Below, piece by piece: positions 7,392-14,705 of a stretch of DNA of 39,628 nucleotides. This DNA comes from Chloroflexota bacterium (GTDB lineage: Bacteria; Chloroflexota; Limnocylindria; Limnocylindrales; CSP1-4), in assembly GCA_003169735.1 (NCBI GenBank), contig PNAP01000012.1:1-39628 (forward strand), given 5' to 3'. Each line of letters starts with the position of its first letter. Position 1 is the stretch's first letter. Position numbers and translations under genes: made by a program. The notes beneath the pieces are model-generated. The model saw only the letters and a list, made by a program, of their open reading frames with translations. It made no database searches and had not been told where the DNA came from.

Positions 7392-8894
7392 CTACTCGGT
7401 CGGCGCCTCGTGGATCTCGCGAGCCGCCCGGATGCCCGATTCGAGGGCGCCCTGGATCCAGGCGTGGTACAGCGAACAGTGCTCGCCCGCGAAATAGACC
7501 CGACCCTCCGGTTTGACGATGTCGGCCTGGAGTTCCGTCTGCTGCTCGGGCGCGAACATCGCGAATGCGCCGCGCGCCCATCGATCGCCGTACCAGGCAT
7601 GCGAGGCGCCCACCTCGTACACCTCGCGGATACGGGGATGGATCCGCGCGACGTCGTCGAGCGCCTCCTCGAGCCGCGTCTCCTCGTCCATCGCCCCCCA
7701 CTGGAGCGCGTCCTGGCCCCAGGTGTAGGAGGCGAGCAGCATGCCGCGCTCGGTCGCCGGGTCGGGCGTCGGATAGTTCATCCGCCGGACCGCCATGTCG
7801 GTGACCGTGGCACCGCCGAAGATGCTGTCGTCGGCCTCCCAGACGCGCTTGCGGACCTGGAAGAGCACCTTGGTCGAGGCGTGGTAATTCAGCTCGCGGA
7901 TGGCGCGTTGCTTGGCGTGCGAGAACGGCTTGAGCGTCTCGACCGTGCGCAGGACGGGGAACGGAAGCGTGCAGATGGCGTAGTCGCCGCGGGCTCGGAA
8001 GCGACCCGCCTCCGTCTTGAAGTGGATGGTCACGCCTTCGGGATCCTGGTCGATGGCGAAGACCTCGGCGCCGAGGCGGATCTCCTGATGAAGTTCGGCG
8101 TAGAACGCGTTCGGGAGTCGGTCCATCCCGCCCGCGATCTCCTGCATGTCGACGTAGGCCTTGCCGATGTCCTCGCGCAGGATCTCGATGACCGCGTTGT
8201 GCATGTCGGCTTCGACGAAGTTCATGACCGTGTAGTACTCGATGGCTCCCTTCGACCAGCCCTTCATGCGCAGGAACTCGAACAGCGAGTACTGGTCGTA
8301 ATCGCGCACGATCTGCTGCCAGGCCTCGTCGCCTGCCTCCTCGACCATCCGTCGCAGGTCACCGGTCGCGCTTTCCCAGAGTTGGTCGGGGGTCCGACCG
8401 CGCTCGTGCTCGGCCAGGTCGAAGGGCAGGCGTTCGGGCTGGGCGTTGGCCTCGGCGGCCGTCATCCGGATGCCGCCCATGTGGACGAGACCCTTCGGAT
8501 TGCCCATCACGAACGGGCGAAGCGGCAGCCCGAAGAGGTCGCAGTATTTGAGCGTCAGGTCGTGGACGCGCGGGATGCGCATGCCGCCCGCCTCGGCGTA
8601 CAGACCCGGCGCGAAGCTCCGCAGCGTGTAGATGCGGCCGCCCACCCGATTCTGGGCTTCGAGGACCAGGACCTGGTGGCCCTGCCGCTTCAGTTCGTAC
8701 GCGGCGACCAATCCCGCCAGGCCGGCGCCCAGCACGATGATCCGCTTGGGGGCGCCGGGGCGTCGGTCGAAGCCATCGGTCGGGACGGAGAGGGTCTCGG
8801 CCGAGACGGGCGGCGCCTCATCGGGTGACGGTTGGGGCGAGGGGTCGGGATGGGGCTGCAGAAAGGGTGCCTCGCGCTCCGCGTCGATGCTCAT
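7392..8894 (-). CDS. Flavin monoamine oxidase / L-amino-acid oxidase family protein (paralogue 1)
   Basis: 500 residues. Oxidative deamination of an amine or L-amino acid with FAD, giving an imino product and H2O2, is the family reaction; the substrate cannot be read from sequence. A proline-rich 45-residue leader precedes the dinucleotide-binding motif VLGAGLAGLVAAYELKRQG (GxGxxG at 56-61), acidic ribose-binding Glu in VLVLEAQNRVGGR, and the C-terminal FAD block VYFAGEHCSLYHAWIQGALE. No secretion signal, so probably cytosolic. Ends in TAG. Strongly similar along its whole length to the oxidase at 10292-11785; the two flank an HTH gene. The ATG at 8894 has only a weak ribosome site. Family confident, specificity not. 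Confidence 0.88.
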   Translation of the reverse strand: MSIDAEREAPFLQPHPDPSPQPSPDEAPPVSAETLSVPTDGFDRRPGAPKRIIVLGAGLAGLVAAYELKRQGHQVLVLEAQNRVGGRIYTLRSFAPGLYAEAGGMRIPRVHDLTLKYCDLFGLPLRPFVMGNPKGLVHMGGIRMTAAEANAQPERLPFDLAEHERGRTPDQLWESATGDLRRMVEEAGDEAWQQIVRDYDQYSLFEFLRMKGWSKGAIEYYTVMNFVEADMHNAVIEILREDIGKAYVDMQEIAGGMDRLPNAFYAELHQEIRLGAEVFAIDQDPEGVTIHFKTEAGRFRARGDYAICTLPFPVLRTVETLKPFSHAKQRAIRELNYHASTKVLFQVRKRVWEADDSIFGGATVTDMAVRRMNYPTPDPATERGMLLASYTWGQDALQWGAMDEETRLEEALDDVARIHPRIREVYEVGASHAWYGDRWARGAFAMFAPEQQTELQADIVKPEGRVYFAGEHCSLYHAWIQGALESGIRAAREIHEAPTE

Positions 8895-8942
8895 GTCGGA
8901 ATCCTATCCGTCAGACGAGGCTCGCGCGACGCAATGTCTCGG

Positions 8943-8998
8943 CCGCCTCGGCGTAGCCGAGGCGGGGCCGAGCGGTCACGCGGCTCCGGCGTAGCCGG
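8943..8998 (-). terminator. Pair of hairpins sharing a GTA loop, downstream of the HTH gene
   Basis: A perfect 10-bp stem CCGCCTCGGC-gta-GCCGAGGCGG spans 8943-8965, and a 5-bp stem CCGGC-gta-GCCGG spans 8986-8998. They lie between the HTH gene stop (9016) and the first oxidase start (8894). There is no T run on either strand, so intrinsic termination is uncertain; they may instead be repeat elements, since the same gta-GCCGAG wording recurs in the 18-base array at 10116-10282. Confidence 0.4.
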
Positions 8999-9015
8999 GT
9001 AGCGATGATCCACGG

Positions 9016-9873
9016 TCACGCGACGCCGGCGCGGTGCAGGGCATCGGCGACGTCGGCGTAGCCGCGATAGCGGGGGTCGGCGGTCATCGCCGCCTCCAGT
9101 CCGATCCAGCGGCGTCGGCTGGATCGTCGCCCCGGCAGCGGGTCGAGGACGACGATGCTGGAGGTCTTTCCGGGCTTGAGCAGGTCGATCGTCCCGGCCC
9201 ACCACGCGCCGAAGCGATCGGCCGGATCCGGCCCGACCGACGTGAACGTCTCCCGACGCAAGCGCAGCGAGTGGAGGACCTCGGCTGACCAGAGGCCCAC
9301 GATCACGTGGATCTCGGTTCGAAAACCGCCGGCGATGCCAATCCGTGCCGCCAGCTCCGGGCCGATGTACGCGCGCTTGCCGTTGAAGCTGCCAATCGCG
9401 TCCTGGATGTCCGGGAAACGCGTCCGATTCTCGAGATGGAGTAGCGCGCGGCGCTCGCGCGAGATCGCCAGGAGATCCGCTCGGCCCGAGAACTGGTAGT
9501 GCTGGTACGGCTCGTCGATGAGCACCTCGAACCCAAGCGACCGCAGGTGCGCCGCCTCGACCTCGCCCATCGCTGAATGGACCGGATCGACGTCCCTGGC
9601 CGTGCGAGCCACCCGCTCGTTCCGCACCGTGAGCCGCGGCTCCAAGCCGAGTGCCAGCGCCAGCCGAACGTACCCCTCGACCGAACTCGGGTTCCCCGCC
9701 TCGATGTCGTGGATGCGTCCGATCGACACGCCGCCGCGCTTCGCGAGGTCATCGAGCGTCCACCCACGACGCAGACGCTCGCTCCGGATCTCCTGACCCA
9801 CGTTCATCGCGAGCCGAGCGACGAGCGACCGAACCCGTGGCGACGGCGTCTGGTCGAACCTATCGGGTGACAT
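9016..9873 (-). CDS. XRE-family HTH protein with PD-(D/E)XK-like C-terminal domain
   Basis: 285 residues. Residues about 22-80 form a lambda-repressor-type helix-turn-helix (IRSERLRRGWTLDDLAKRGG then VSIGRIHDIEAG). After a linker, residues 110-180 read LGFEVLIDEPYQHYQFSGRA-DLLAI, then LLHLENRTRFPDIQDAIGSFN; Asp133 and Glu148-x-Arg150 sit where restriction-endonuclease-like folds place D and (D/E)xK, with Lys replaced by Arg. I recall similar HTH-plus-nuclease-like proteins in Actinobacteria and Chloroflexota but cannot verify it here. The ATG at 9873 is the first with similarity to HTH N-termini; a GTG/ATG extension to 9960 looks non-coding. No Shine-Dalgarno. A possible operator lies 24 bases upstream. 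Likely an autoregulator or stand-alone defence/regulatory protein; function unproven. Confidence 0.75.
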   Translation of the reverse strand: MSPDRFDQTPSPRVRSLVARLAMNVGQEIRSERLRRGWTLDDLAKRGGVSIGRIHDIEAGNPSSVEGYVRLALALGLEPRLTVRNERVARTARDVDPVHSAMGEVEAAHLRSLGFEVLIDEPYQHYQFSGRADLLAISRERRALLHLENRTRFPDIQDAIGSFNGKRAYIGPELAARIGIAGGFRTEIHVIVGLWSAEVLHSLRLRRETFTSVGPDPADRFGAWWAGTIDLLKPGKTSSIVVLDPLPGRRSSRRRWIGLEAAMTADPRYRGYADVADALHRAGVA

Positions 9874-9896
9874 TACGGCTTCAGTGAAACGCCTGG

Positions 9897-9915
9897 CGCT
9901 TATCAGAGACTTACC
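9897..9915. promoter_or_regulatory. 19-base repeat motif, copy 2 (possible operator of the HTH gene)
   Basis: CGCTTATC-N3-GACTTACC on the plus strand, with direct CTTAYC half-sites at 9899 and 9910, 11 bases apart. It lies 24-42 bases ahead of the HTH gene ATG (9873), where an autoregulatory operator would be expected. The other copy is at 5839-5857. Confidence 0.35.
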
Positions 9916-10115
9916 CGTGGGTCGCACCGCGACCGCGCCAGGTCGAAGGCGCGATTCCACGCTCAGAAGCGGGCATGACCCCGGCGGGTGTGGCCGATCG
10001 ACGCTCGACCGGCGCGAAGTCAGCCCTCCGATAGCCGAATGGAGGGTCGCCCGGCCGATTCCTTTCGGTCAACCCGTAAAGCGTCGGCGGAAGGTACGGA
10101 TCGGCGCGCGTGGTC

Positions 10116-10282
10116 GACTCGTCTTGGGGCCGAGCGGCGACTCTTGGCCGAGTGGCGCCTCGTAGCCGAGGACCGCATCGTGGCCAAGTGGCGACTCCTG
10201 GCCGAGATCCGGTTCGCGGCCGAGTGCCGACACGTGGCTGAGCGCGGCCTCGTGGCTGAGCGCTGACTCGTGGCGGGGTGCC
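10116..10282. repeat. Degenerate 18-base tandem repeat array (about nine units)
   Basis: Eight units of exactly 18 bases start at 10139, 10157, 10175, 10193, 10211, 10229, 10247 and 10265; examples are GACTCTTGGCCGAGTGGC, GCATCGTGGCCAAGTGGC and GACTCCTGGCCGAGATCC. A ninth unit carrying a 5-base insertion precedes them (10116-10138). Units share a GACTCgTGGCCGAGtggC core with 3-8 differences each. There are no unique spacers, so it is not a CRISPR. On the minus strand one frame gives a hexapeptide repeat of the kind HESALS / QESPLG / YEAPLG. Confidence 0.85.
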
Positions 10283-10291
10283 ACTCCCCGG

Positions 10292-11785
10292 CTACCCCCC
10301 CTTGGCAGCGAATCCCGGCGGCGCCTCGTGGATCTCCTTGGCGGTGCGGATGCCGGACTCGAGCGCTCCCTGGATCCAGGCGTGGTAGAGCGACGTGTGC
10401 TCGCCGGCGAAGTGGATGCGGCCCTCGGGCTGGACGATCGCGCCCTGCAGCCGCGTTTGCTGCTCCGGCTCGAACAGCGCGAACGCTCCTCGCGCAAAAG
10501 GATCGCCGTACCAGTCCTTGACCGCGCCGACCTCGTACTCCTCCTTGATGCGCGGGTGGATGGCCGCGACATCCTCCAGCGCCTGCTCGAGCATCGTCTC
10601 GGCGTCCATCGCCCCCCAGCGCAGCGCGTCCTGCCCCCAGGTGTAGCTCGCCAGCAACACGCCGCGCTCGTTGGCCGGATCGGAGAACGAGGGGTAGCAG
10701 ATCCGTCGGATGGGCAGGTCGGTCACGGTCGTGCCACCGACGATGCCGTCCTCCCCTTCCCAGAATCGGTGCCGGACCTGGAAGAGGATCTTGGTCGACG
10801 CGTTGTAGTTGAGCTCGCGGATGGCCTTCTGCTTCTCGCGCGAGAACTCGACCCCGGTGACCTCGATGTCGCGCAGCACCGAGAACGGCACGGCGCACAC
10901 GGCGTAGTCGCCCTTGACCGAGTAGCGGCCGGCGTTGGTGCGGTAGTGGACGGTGACCTCGTCCGGGCTCTGCTCGATGGACATGACCTCGGCGCCGAAG
11001 CGGATGTTCGGCTTGAGCTGCGAGTAGAAGGCCCGTGGCAGGGCGTCCATGCCATCGACCGGCTCCTGCATGTCCTCGAACGACTTGCCGACGATCTCGC
11101 GAAGCTGCTCGACCACGGCCGCGTTCATGTTCGCTTCGCGGAAGCTCATCACGCCGTAGAGCTCCAGCGCTCCCTCGGAGAAGCCACGCGACACGAGGAA
11201 TTCCTGGATGGAGTACTGGTCGTACTCGCGGAGCAGCGAGTCCAGCGATGCCTGCCCGCCGGCCTCGTACTTGGCGCGAAACTCGCTCGTGGCCTCGTTC
11301 CACAGCTCGGTCCAGGTCTTGCCCTTCTCGTTATCGGCCAGGTCGAACGGCAGCTGCTCCGGGTGCGCATCGGCATCGGCGATGGTCATGCGCTTGCCGT
11401 CGATGAAGACGAGCGTCTTGGGATCGCCCATCACGAACGGCCGCAACTGGATCCCGAACAGCTCGCAGTAGGCGAGCGTCAGGTCGTGGACGCGGGGGAT
11501 GCGCATCGCGCCGGCTTCAGCGTGCAGTCCGGGCGCGAAGTCACGGAGCGTCTGGACGCGGCCGCCGACCCGGTACTGCGCCTCCAGCACCAGCGGCTCG
11601 TGGCCCTGCCGCTTCAACTCGAAGGCCGCCACCAACCCGGCGATGCCGCCGCCGATGATGACCACGCGCTTGCCCGGCTGTGGACGACGCTCGAGCCCTT
11701 CGGCCGGCGTGGCGAGCACGGCTGCCGAGACGGGCGGCGCCTCCTCCGGGGCAGGTTGGCGTGACGGGTCGACCTGGTCGCTCAT
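10292..11785 (-). CDS. Flavin monoamine oxidase / L-amino-acid oxidase family protein (paralogue 2)
   Basis: 497 residues, same family and architecture as the oxidase at 7392-8894: short proline/glutamate-rich leader, FAD-binding IIGGGIAGLVAAFELKRQG (GxGxxG at 45-50), VLEAQYRVGGRV, the shared middle MRIPRVHDLTLAYCELFG, and the C-terminal FAD motif IHFAGEHTSLYHAWIQGALE. Excellent Shine-Dalgarno AAGGAGG (plus-strand 11791-11797) 5 bases before the ATG. It starts 30 bases after the exchanger gene, so it may be the last gene of the nad-rsmI-cax operon. It terminates at TAG (10294-10292), preceded immediately by a run of seven G on the coding strand; a minus-one-base change there would extend the protein by about 75 residues through the 18-base repeats. 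Substrate unknown. Confidence 0.88.
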   Translation of the reverse strand: MSDQVDPSRQPAPEEAPPVSAAVLATPAEGLERRPQPGKRVVIIGGGIAGLVAAFELKRQGHEPLVLEAQYRVGGRVQTLRDFAPGLHAEAGAMRIPRVHDLTLAYCELFGIQLRPFVMGDPKTLVFIDGKRMTIADADAHPEQLPFDLADNEKGKTWTELWNEATSEFRAKYEAGGQASLDSLLREYDQYSIQEFLVSRGFSEGALELYGVMSFREANMNAAVVEQLREIVGKSFEDMQEPVDGMDALPRAFYSQLKPNIRFGAEVMSIEQSPDEVTVHYRTNAGRYSVKGDYAVCAVPFSVLRDIEVTGVEFSREKQKAIRELNYNASTKILFQVRHRFWEGEDGIVGGTTVTDLPIRRICYPSFSDPANERGVLLASYTWGQDALRWGAMDAETMLEQALEDVAAIHPRIKEEYEVGAVKDWYGDPFARGAFALFEPEQQTRLQGAIVQPEGRIHFAGEHTSLYHAWIQGALESGIRTAKEIHEAPPGFAAKGG

Positions 11786-11815
11786 CGGTCCCTCCTTGGC
11801 GGTCGGCGGTTCGGG

Positions 11816-12919
11816 TCAGATGAAGAAGTAGAAGCTCACCGCGAGGATGACGTAAACACCCAGAAGCAGCGCTCCTTCGAGCCAGTTCGATTCGCCGTCG
11901 AGCGATACGAGCGCGGCCGTGCCGGCAGCCACGGCCACGGCGGCGACCTCGAGCGGGGCGAAGACGAGGTCCATCGGTCGGCCGACCACGAGACCGAGCA
12001 GTACCAGCACGGGCGCCACGAACAGGGCGATCTGGAGGCTGGCGCCGGTGGCGACGGCGATGGCGAACTCCATCCGATCGGCCAGCGCCAGGCGGACGGC
12101 CACCAGTTGCTCGGCCAGGTTGCCGATCGTCGGGATGATGATCACGCCGACGAAGAACGGCGTCAGCGCGAAGGCGGCGATGAACGGGTCGATGGCGGCG
12201 ACGAGTTGCTCCGACAGGACGGCCAGGAGAGTGGCCGCGATCGCCAGCACCAGCATCGCCCGCCGTGCCGTCCATGCCGGCTCAGCACGATCGATCTCGG
12301 GTCCGGCCGCGGGCGACTCGGCCGCATGACGGAAGCGGTAGAGCAGGTTCACGAAGTAGAGCAGCAGCAGGACCAGCGCGATGACCGCGCTCTCGTCCGT
12401 GCGCGCCGCCGATCCTGGCTGGGCGGCGACCGTGCCGGACGTGGCCACGAAGACGGCGGGGATGAACAGCCCGACCACGGCCAACACCAGCAGCGTCGAG
12501 TCGAGTCCGGCCATCTTGGCGTCGAAACGCTGGATGCCATGGCGGACGCCGCCGAGCAGGACGCTCATCCCGAGGACCAGCAGCAGGTTGCCGATGATCG
12601 AGCCCGTGATGGACGCCTTGACGACCTCGAGCTGGCCCGCGGCGAGCGCGAAGGCGGCGATGATCAGCTCGGCGATGTTCCCGAACGTGGCGTTGAGCAC
12701 GGCACCGACCTGCGGTCCGGTGATCGAGCCGAGGCGCTCGGTCGAGAGGCCGATGACGTAGGCGAGACCGAGGATGCCGATGGCGCTCGCCACGAAGATG
12801 GGCGTGCCGGAGAAGCCGAGCAACCACTGCATGGCGATCGATGCCGCGCTCGCCGCGAGCGCGGCCAGGACAACGGTACGGCTGAGCGGTGACAGCTCGC
12901 CGAGGATGGGCAGCTTCAC
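11816..12919 (-). CDS. Ca2+/H+ exchanger (CaCA/CAX family)
   Basis: 367 residues, almost entirely hydrophobic with about eleven predicted membrane segments. Exports calcium (or another divalent cation) in exchange for protons. Both alpha-repeat signatures are present: NATFGNIAELIIAAFAL in the first half and FVGVIIIPTIGNLAEQLVAV in the second, each with the ion-binding Glu of GNxxE. The two halves are separated by a loop near TDESAV and a charged linker. Start chosen as the GTG at 12919, which makes a GTGA overlap with the rsmI stop; the long upstream open frame is an arginine-rich shadow of rsmI. The protein ends in a transmembrane helix (SFYFFI). Likely co-transcribed with rsmI. Ion specificity is inferred from family only. 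Confidence 0.9.
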   Translation of the reverse strand: MKLPILGELSPLSRTVVLAALAASAASIAMQWLLGFSGTPIFVASAIGILGLAYVIGLSTERLGSITGPQVGAVLNATFGNIAELIIAAFALAAGQLEVVKASITGSIIGNLLLVLGMSVLLGGVRHGIQRFDAKMAGLDSTLLVLAVVGLFIPAVFVATSGTVAAQPGSAARTDESAVIALVLLLLYFVNLLYRFRHAAESPAAGPEIDRAEPAWTARRAMLVLAIAATLLAVLSEQLVAAIDPFIAAFALTPFFVGVIIIPTIGNLAEQLVAVRLALADRMEFAIAVATGASLQIALFVAPVLVLLGLVVGRPMDLVFAPLEVAAVAVAAGTAALVSLDGESNWLEGALLLGVYVILAVSFYFFI

Positions 12920-13809
12920 GAACGTGCCTCTGGGGCGGCGAAGAGGCGGCGGCGCGGGATGCCGGTCTCGACGGCGACCTGCCGCGCCGCCACGGATCGG
13001 GTCAGGCCCGCGGCCGTGAGCGCCTCGACCCGGGCGTAGGCGGCCGCCAGCGCGTCCTCCGACGCGGCCGGCTCTCCCGCGCGTAGCGCGTCTGCGTCCG
13101 CGTCGGTCGCTCCCCCGATGACGATCGTGACCTCCCCCCGCGGAGCGTCCGCGGCGGCACGTTCCGCAAGTTCGCCGAGTGTGCCGCGCCATGTTTCTTC
13201 ATGCCGCTTGGTCAGCTCACGGCAGACCGCCGCGCGGCGCGCAGGGCCGGCGGCTCCGACGAGGTCACGCAGCGTCGCCGCGACCCGGCCGGGTGCCTCG
13301 TAGATGACCGTGGCGCGCTCGTCGACCGCGATGCGCGTCAGCGCCGCTCGCCGCTCGCGGCCACGTCTGGCGAGGAACCCTTCGAACGCCCAGCGACCGA
13401 CCGGCAGGGCACTGGCGACGAGCGCCGCCAGGACCGCCGAGGCGCCCGGGATGGGGACGACTCGCCCGCTGCGCTCCGCCCAGGCACGCACCAGCCCTTC
13501 GCCCGGGTCGCTGACGAGCGGAGTGCCGGCGTCCGTGACGAGTGCCACGTCCTCACCGCTCGACAGGCGAGCCAGCAACTCCGAGGTTCGACTCTCGGGG
13601 CTGTGGGCGTGATAGCTCACGAGGCGGGTCTCGATGCCGTGGCGCGCCCACAGCCGCCGGGTGATGCGCGTGTCCTCGGCGGCCACGACGGCTACCGCGC
13701 GCAGCACCTCCAGCGAGCGCAGCGTGACGTCACCGAGATTGCCGATGGGCGTCGAGACGACGTAGAGCACGCCGCCGGTCGCGCCCTCCTTGCCCGCGTC
13801 AGCGGTCAC
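12916..13809 (-). CDS. rsmI: 16S rRNA (cytidine-1402-2'-O)-methyltransferase
   Basis: 297 residues. SAM-dependent 2'-O-methylation of C1402 in the ribosomal P site. Tetrapyrrole-methylase fold: YVVSTPIGNLGDVTLRSLEVL at 16-36 split across the first strand, AAEDTR at 43-48, VTDAGTPLVSDPG at 91-103 and PIPGASAVLAAL thereafter, with the family block RELTKRHEETWRG in the second half. A C-terminal small helical segment (VAARQVAVETGIPRRRLF) matches the HemA/RsmI HTH-like end. GTG start at 13809 overlaps the nadE stop as GTGA. Normal length. Middle gene of the amidotransferase-nadE-rsmI-cax run; the grouping looks like packing rather than a shared pathway. Confidence 0.94.
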   Translation of the reverse strand: MTADAGKEGATGGVLYVVSTPIGNLGDVTLRSLEVLRAVAVVAAEDTRITRRLWARHGIETRLVSYHAHSPESRTSELLARLSSGEDVALVTDAGTPLVSDPGEGLVRAWAERSGRVVPIPGASAVLAALVASALPVGRWAFEGFLARRGRERRAALTRIAVDERATVIYEAPGRVAATLRDLVGAAGPARRAAVCRELTKRHEETWRGTLGELAERAAADAPRGEVTIVIGGATDADADALRAGEPAASEDALAAAYARVEALTAAGLTRSVAARQVAVETGIPRRRLFAAPEARS

Positions 13810-14705
13810 CGGCGGGCAGAGCCGGGGCGTCGCCGCGGATAGAGATAGTCGATGCCAACGGTGCGGGGCCCGAGCTTCGCGATGGGCGCCACCTGGCGCT
13901 TGAACTCCGACCTCGCGACCATCCGCCCGACCCGCTCGACCAACCCGTCGTCGAATCCGAGCTCGATCAACTCGTCGGGCGCCCGACGCTTGTCGATCAT
14001 CCAGAACAGCAGGCGGTCAAGGTCGGCATAGCTCACGCCGAGCTCGCCTTCATCGGTCTGGCCCGGCCACAGGTCGGCCGACGGCGATTTGCGGACGATG
14101 GCGTCGGGCACGCCCATCACCGCCGCGAGCTGTCGGACCTGGGACTTGTAGAGGTCGCCGATCGGCGCGAAGGCGCAGGCGCTGTCGCCGAAGAGCGTCG
14201 TGTAGCCGATGAGCATCTCGGTCTTGTTGCCGGTCCCGGCGACGAGGCCGCCGAACGTCACCGAGTGGTCGTAGAGCACGGCCATCCGCATGCGCGCCAT
14301 GAAGTTGCCGCGCCGGACCGGCGACGCCTCGCGCCCGCCCGGCGCGCCATCCGCGAAGTAGGCGTCGACCATCGGGCTGATGTCGACGAGCGTGCTGGCA
14401 CAGCCCAGCTGGTCGACGACGGCCGCGGCATCCGTGCGCGAGTCGGCCGACGAGCCGCTGTACGGCATCAGCACGCAGAGCAGGCTGTCGGCGCCGATCG
14501 CTTCGGCCACGAGGTGCGCCACGAGCGCCGAGTCGATGCCGCCCGAGAGCCCGACCACCGCTCGGCTGAAGCCGGCCTGGCGAAGCTGGGAGGTGATGAA
14601 GCCATCGATGATGCGCCGCGCGACGTCCGTATCGATGCCCAGCTCCGCAGGCAGTTCGAAGGCTGGCCCACTCCCCGAAGGCGGTGACGCGCTGACCGAC
14701 GTCAC
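13806..14705 (-). CDS. nadE: NAD+ synthetase (synthetase subunit)
   Basis: 299 residues. Amidation of nicotinic acid adenine dinucleotide to NAD+ through an adenylated intermediate. PP-loop motif SGGIDS at 54-59, then AGTGNKTEMLIGY, FGDSACAFAPIGDLYKSQVR and KSPSADLWPGQTDEGELG, all standard for NadE. The polypeptide has only the synthetase domain; the glutaminase domain that is fused at the N-terminus in many bacteria is encoded by the gene immediately upstream, overlapping by 4 bases (GTGA at 14705-14702). That pairing suggests a two-subunit glutamine-dependent enzyme, though an ammonia-dependent NadE cannot be excluded. The first 25 residues are weakly conserved, so the start could lie slightly downstream. 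Confidence 0.94.
   Translation of the reverse strand: MTSVSASPPSGSGPAFELPAELGIDTDVARRIIDGFITSQLRQAGFSRAVVGLSGGIDSALVAHLVAEAIGADSLLCVLMPYSGSSADSRTDAAAVVDQLGCASTLVDISPMVDAYFADGAPGGREASPVRRGNFMARMRMAVLYDHSVTFGGLVAGTGNKTEMLIGYTTLFGDSACAFAPIGDLYKSQVRQLAAVMGVPDAIVRKSPSADLWPGQTDEGELGVSYADLDRLLFWMIDKRRAPDELIELGFDDGLVERVGRMVARSEFKRQVAPIAKLGPRTVGIDYLYPRRRPGSARR

Larger units (their letters stand above)
9874..10291. other. Intergenic region with operator-like motif and tandem repeats
   Basis: No conventional gene. From left: the 19-base motif copy 2 (9897-9915), an inverted repeat CCCTCC 10024-10029 / GGAGGG 10041-10046 with an 11-base loop, and the 18-base tandem repeat array (10116-10282). All three frames of the array on the minus strand are open, and one of them is reachable from the second oxidase gene by a one-base slip (see findings). 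Confidence 0.6.

Noticed and set aside
9988-10266. Plus-strand open frame through the 18-base repeats giving a WRLLAE-type repeat
   Set aside because: All frames through an 18-base repeat of this composition are open; no ribosome site, and the minus-strand frame has the better codon-position pattern.
10116-10282. CRISPR array
   Set aside because: Units are contiguous 18-mers with no unique spacers and no cas genes in the window.
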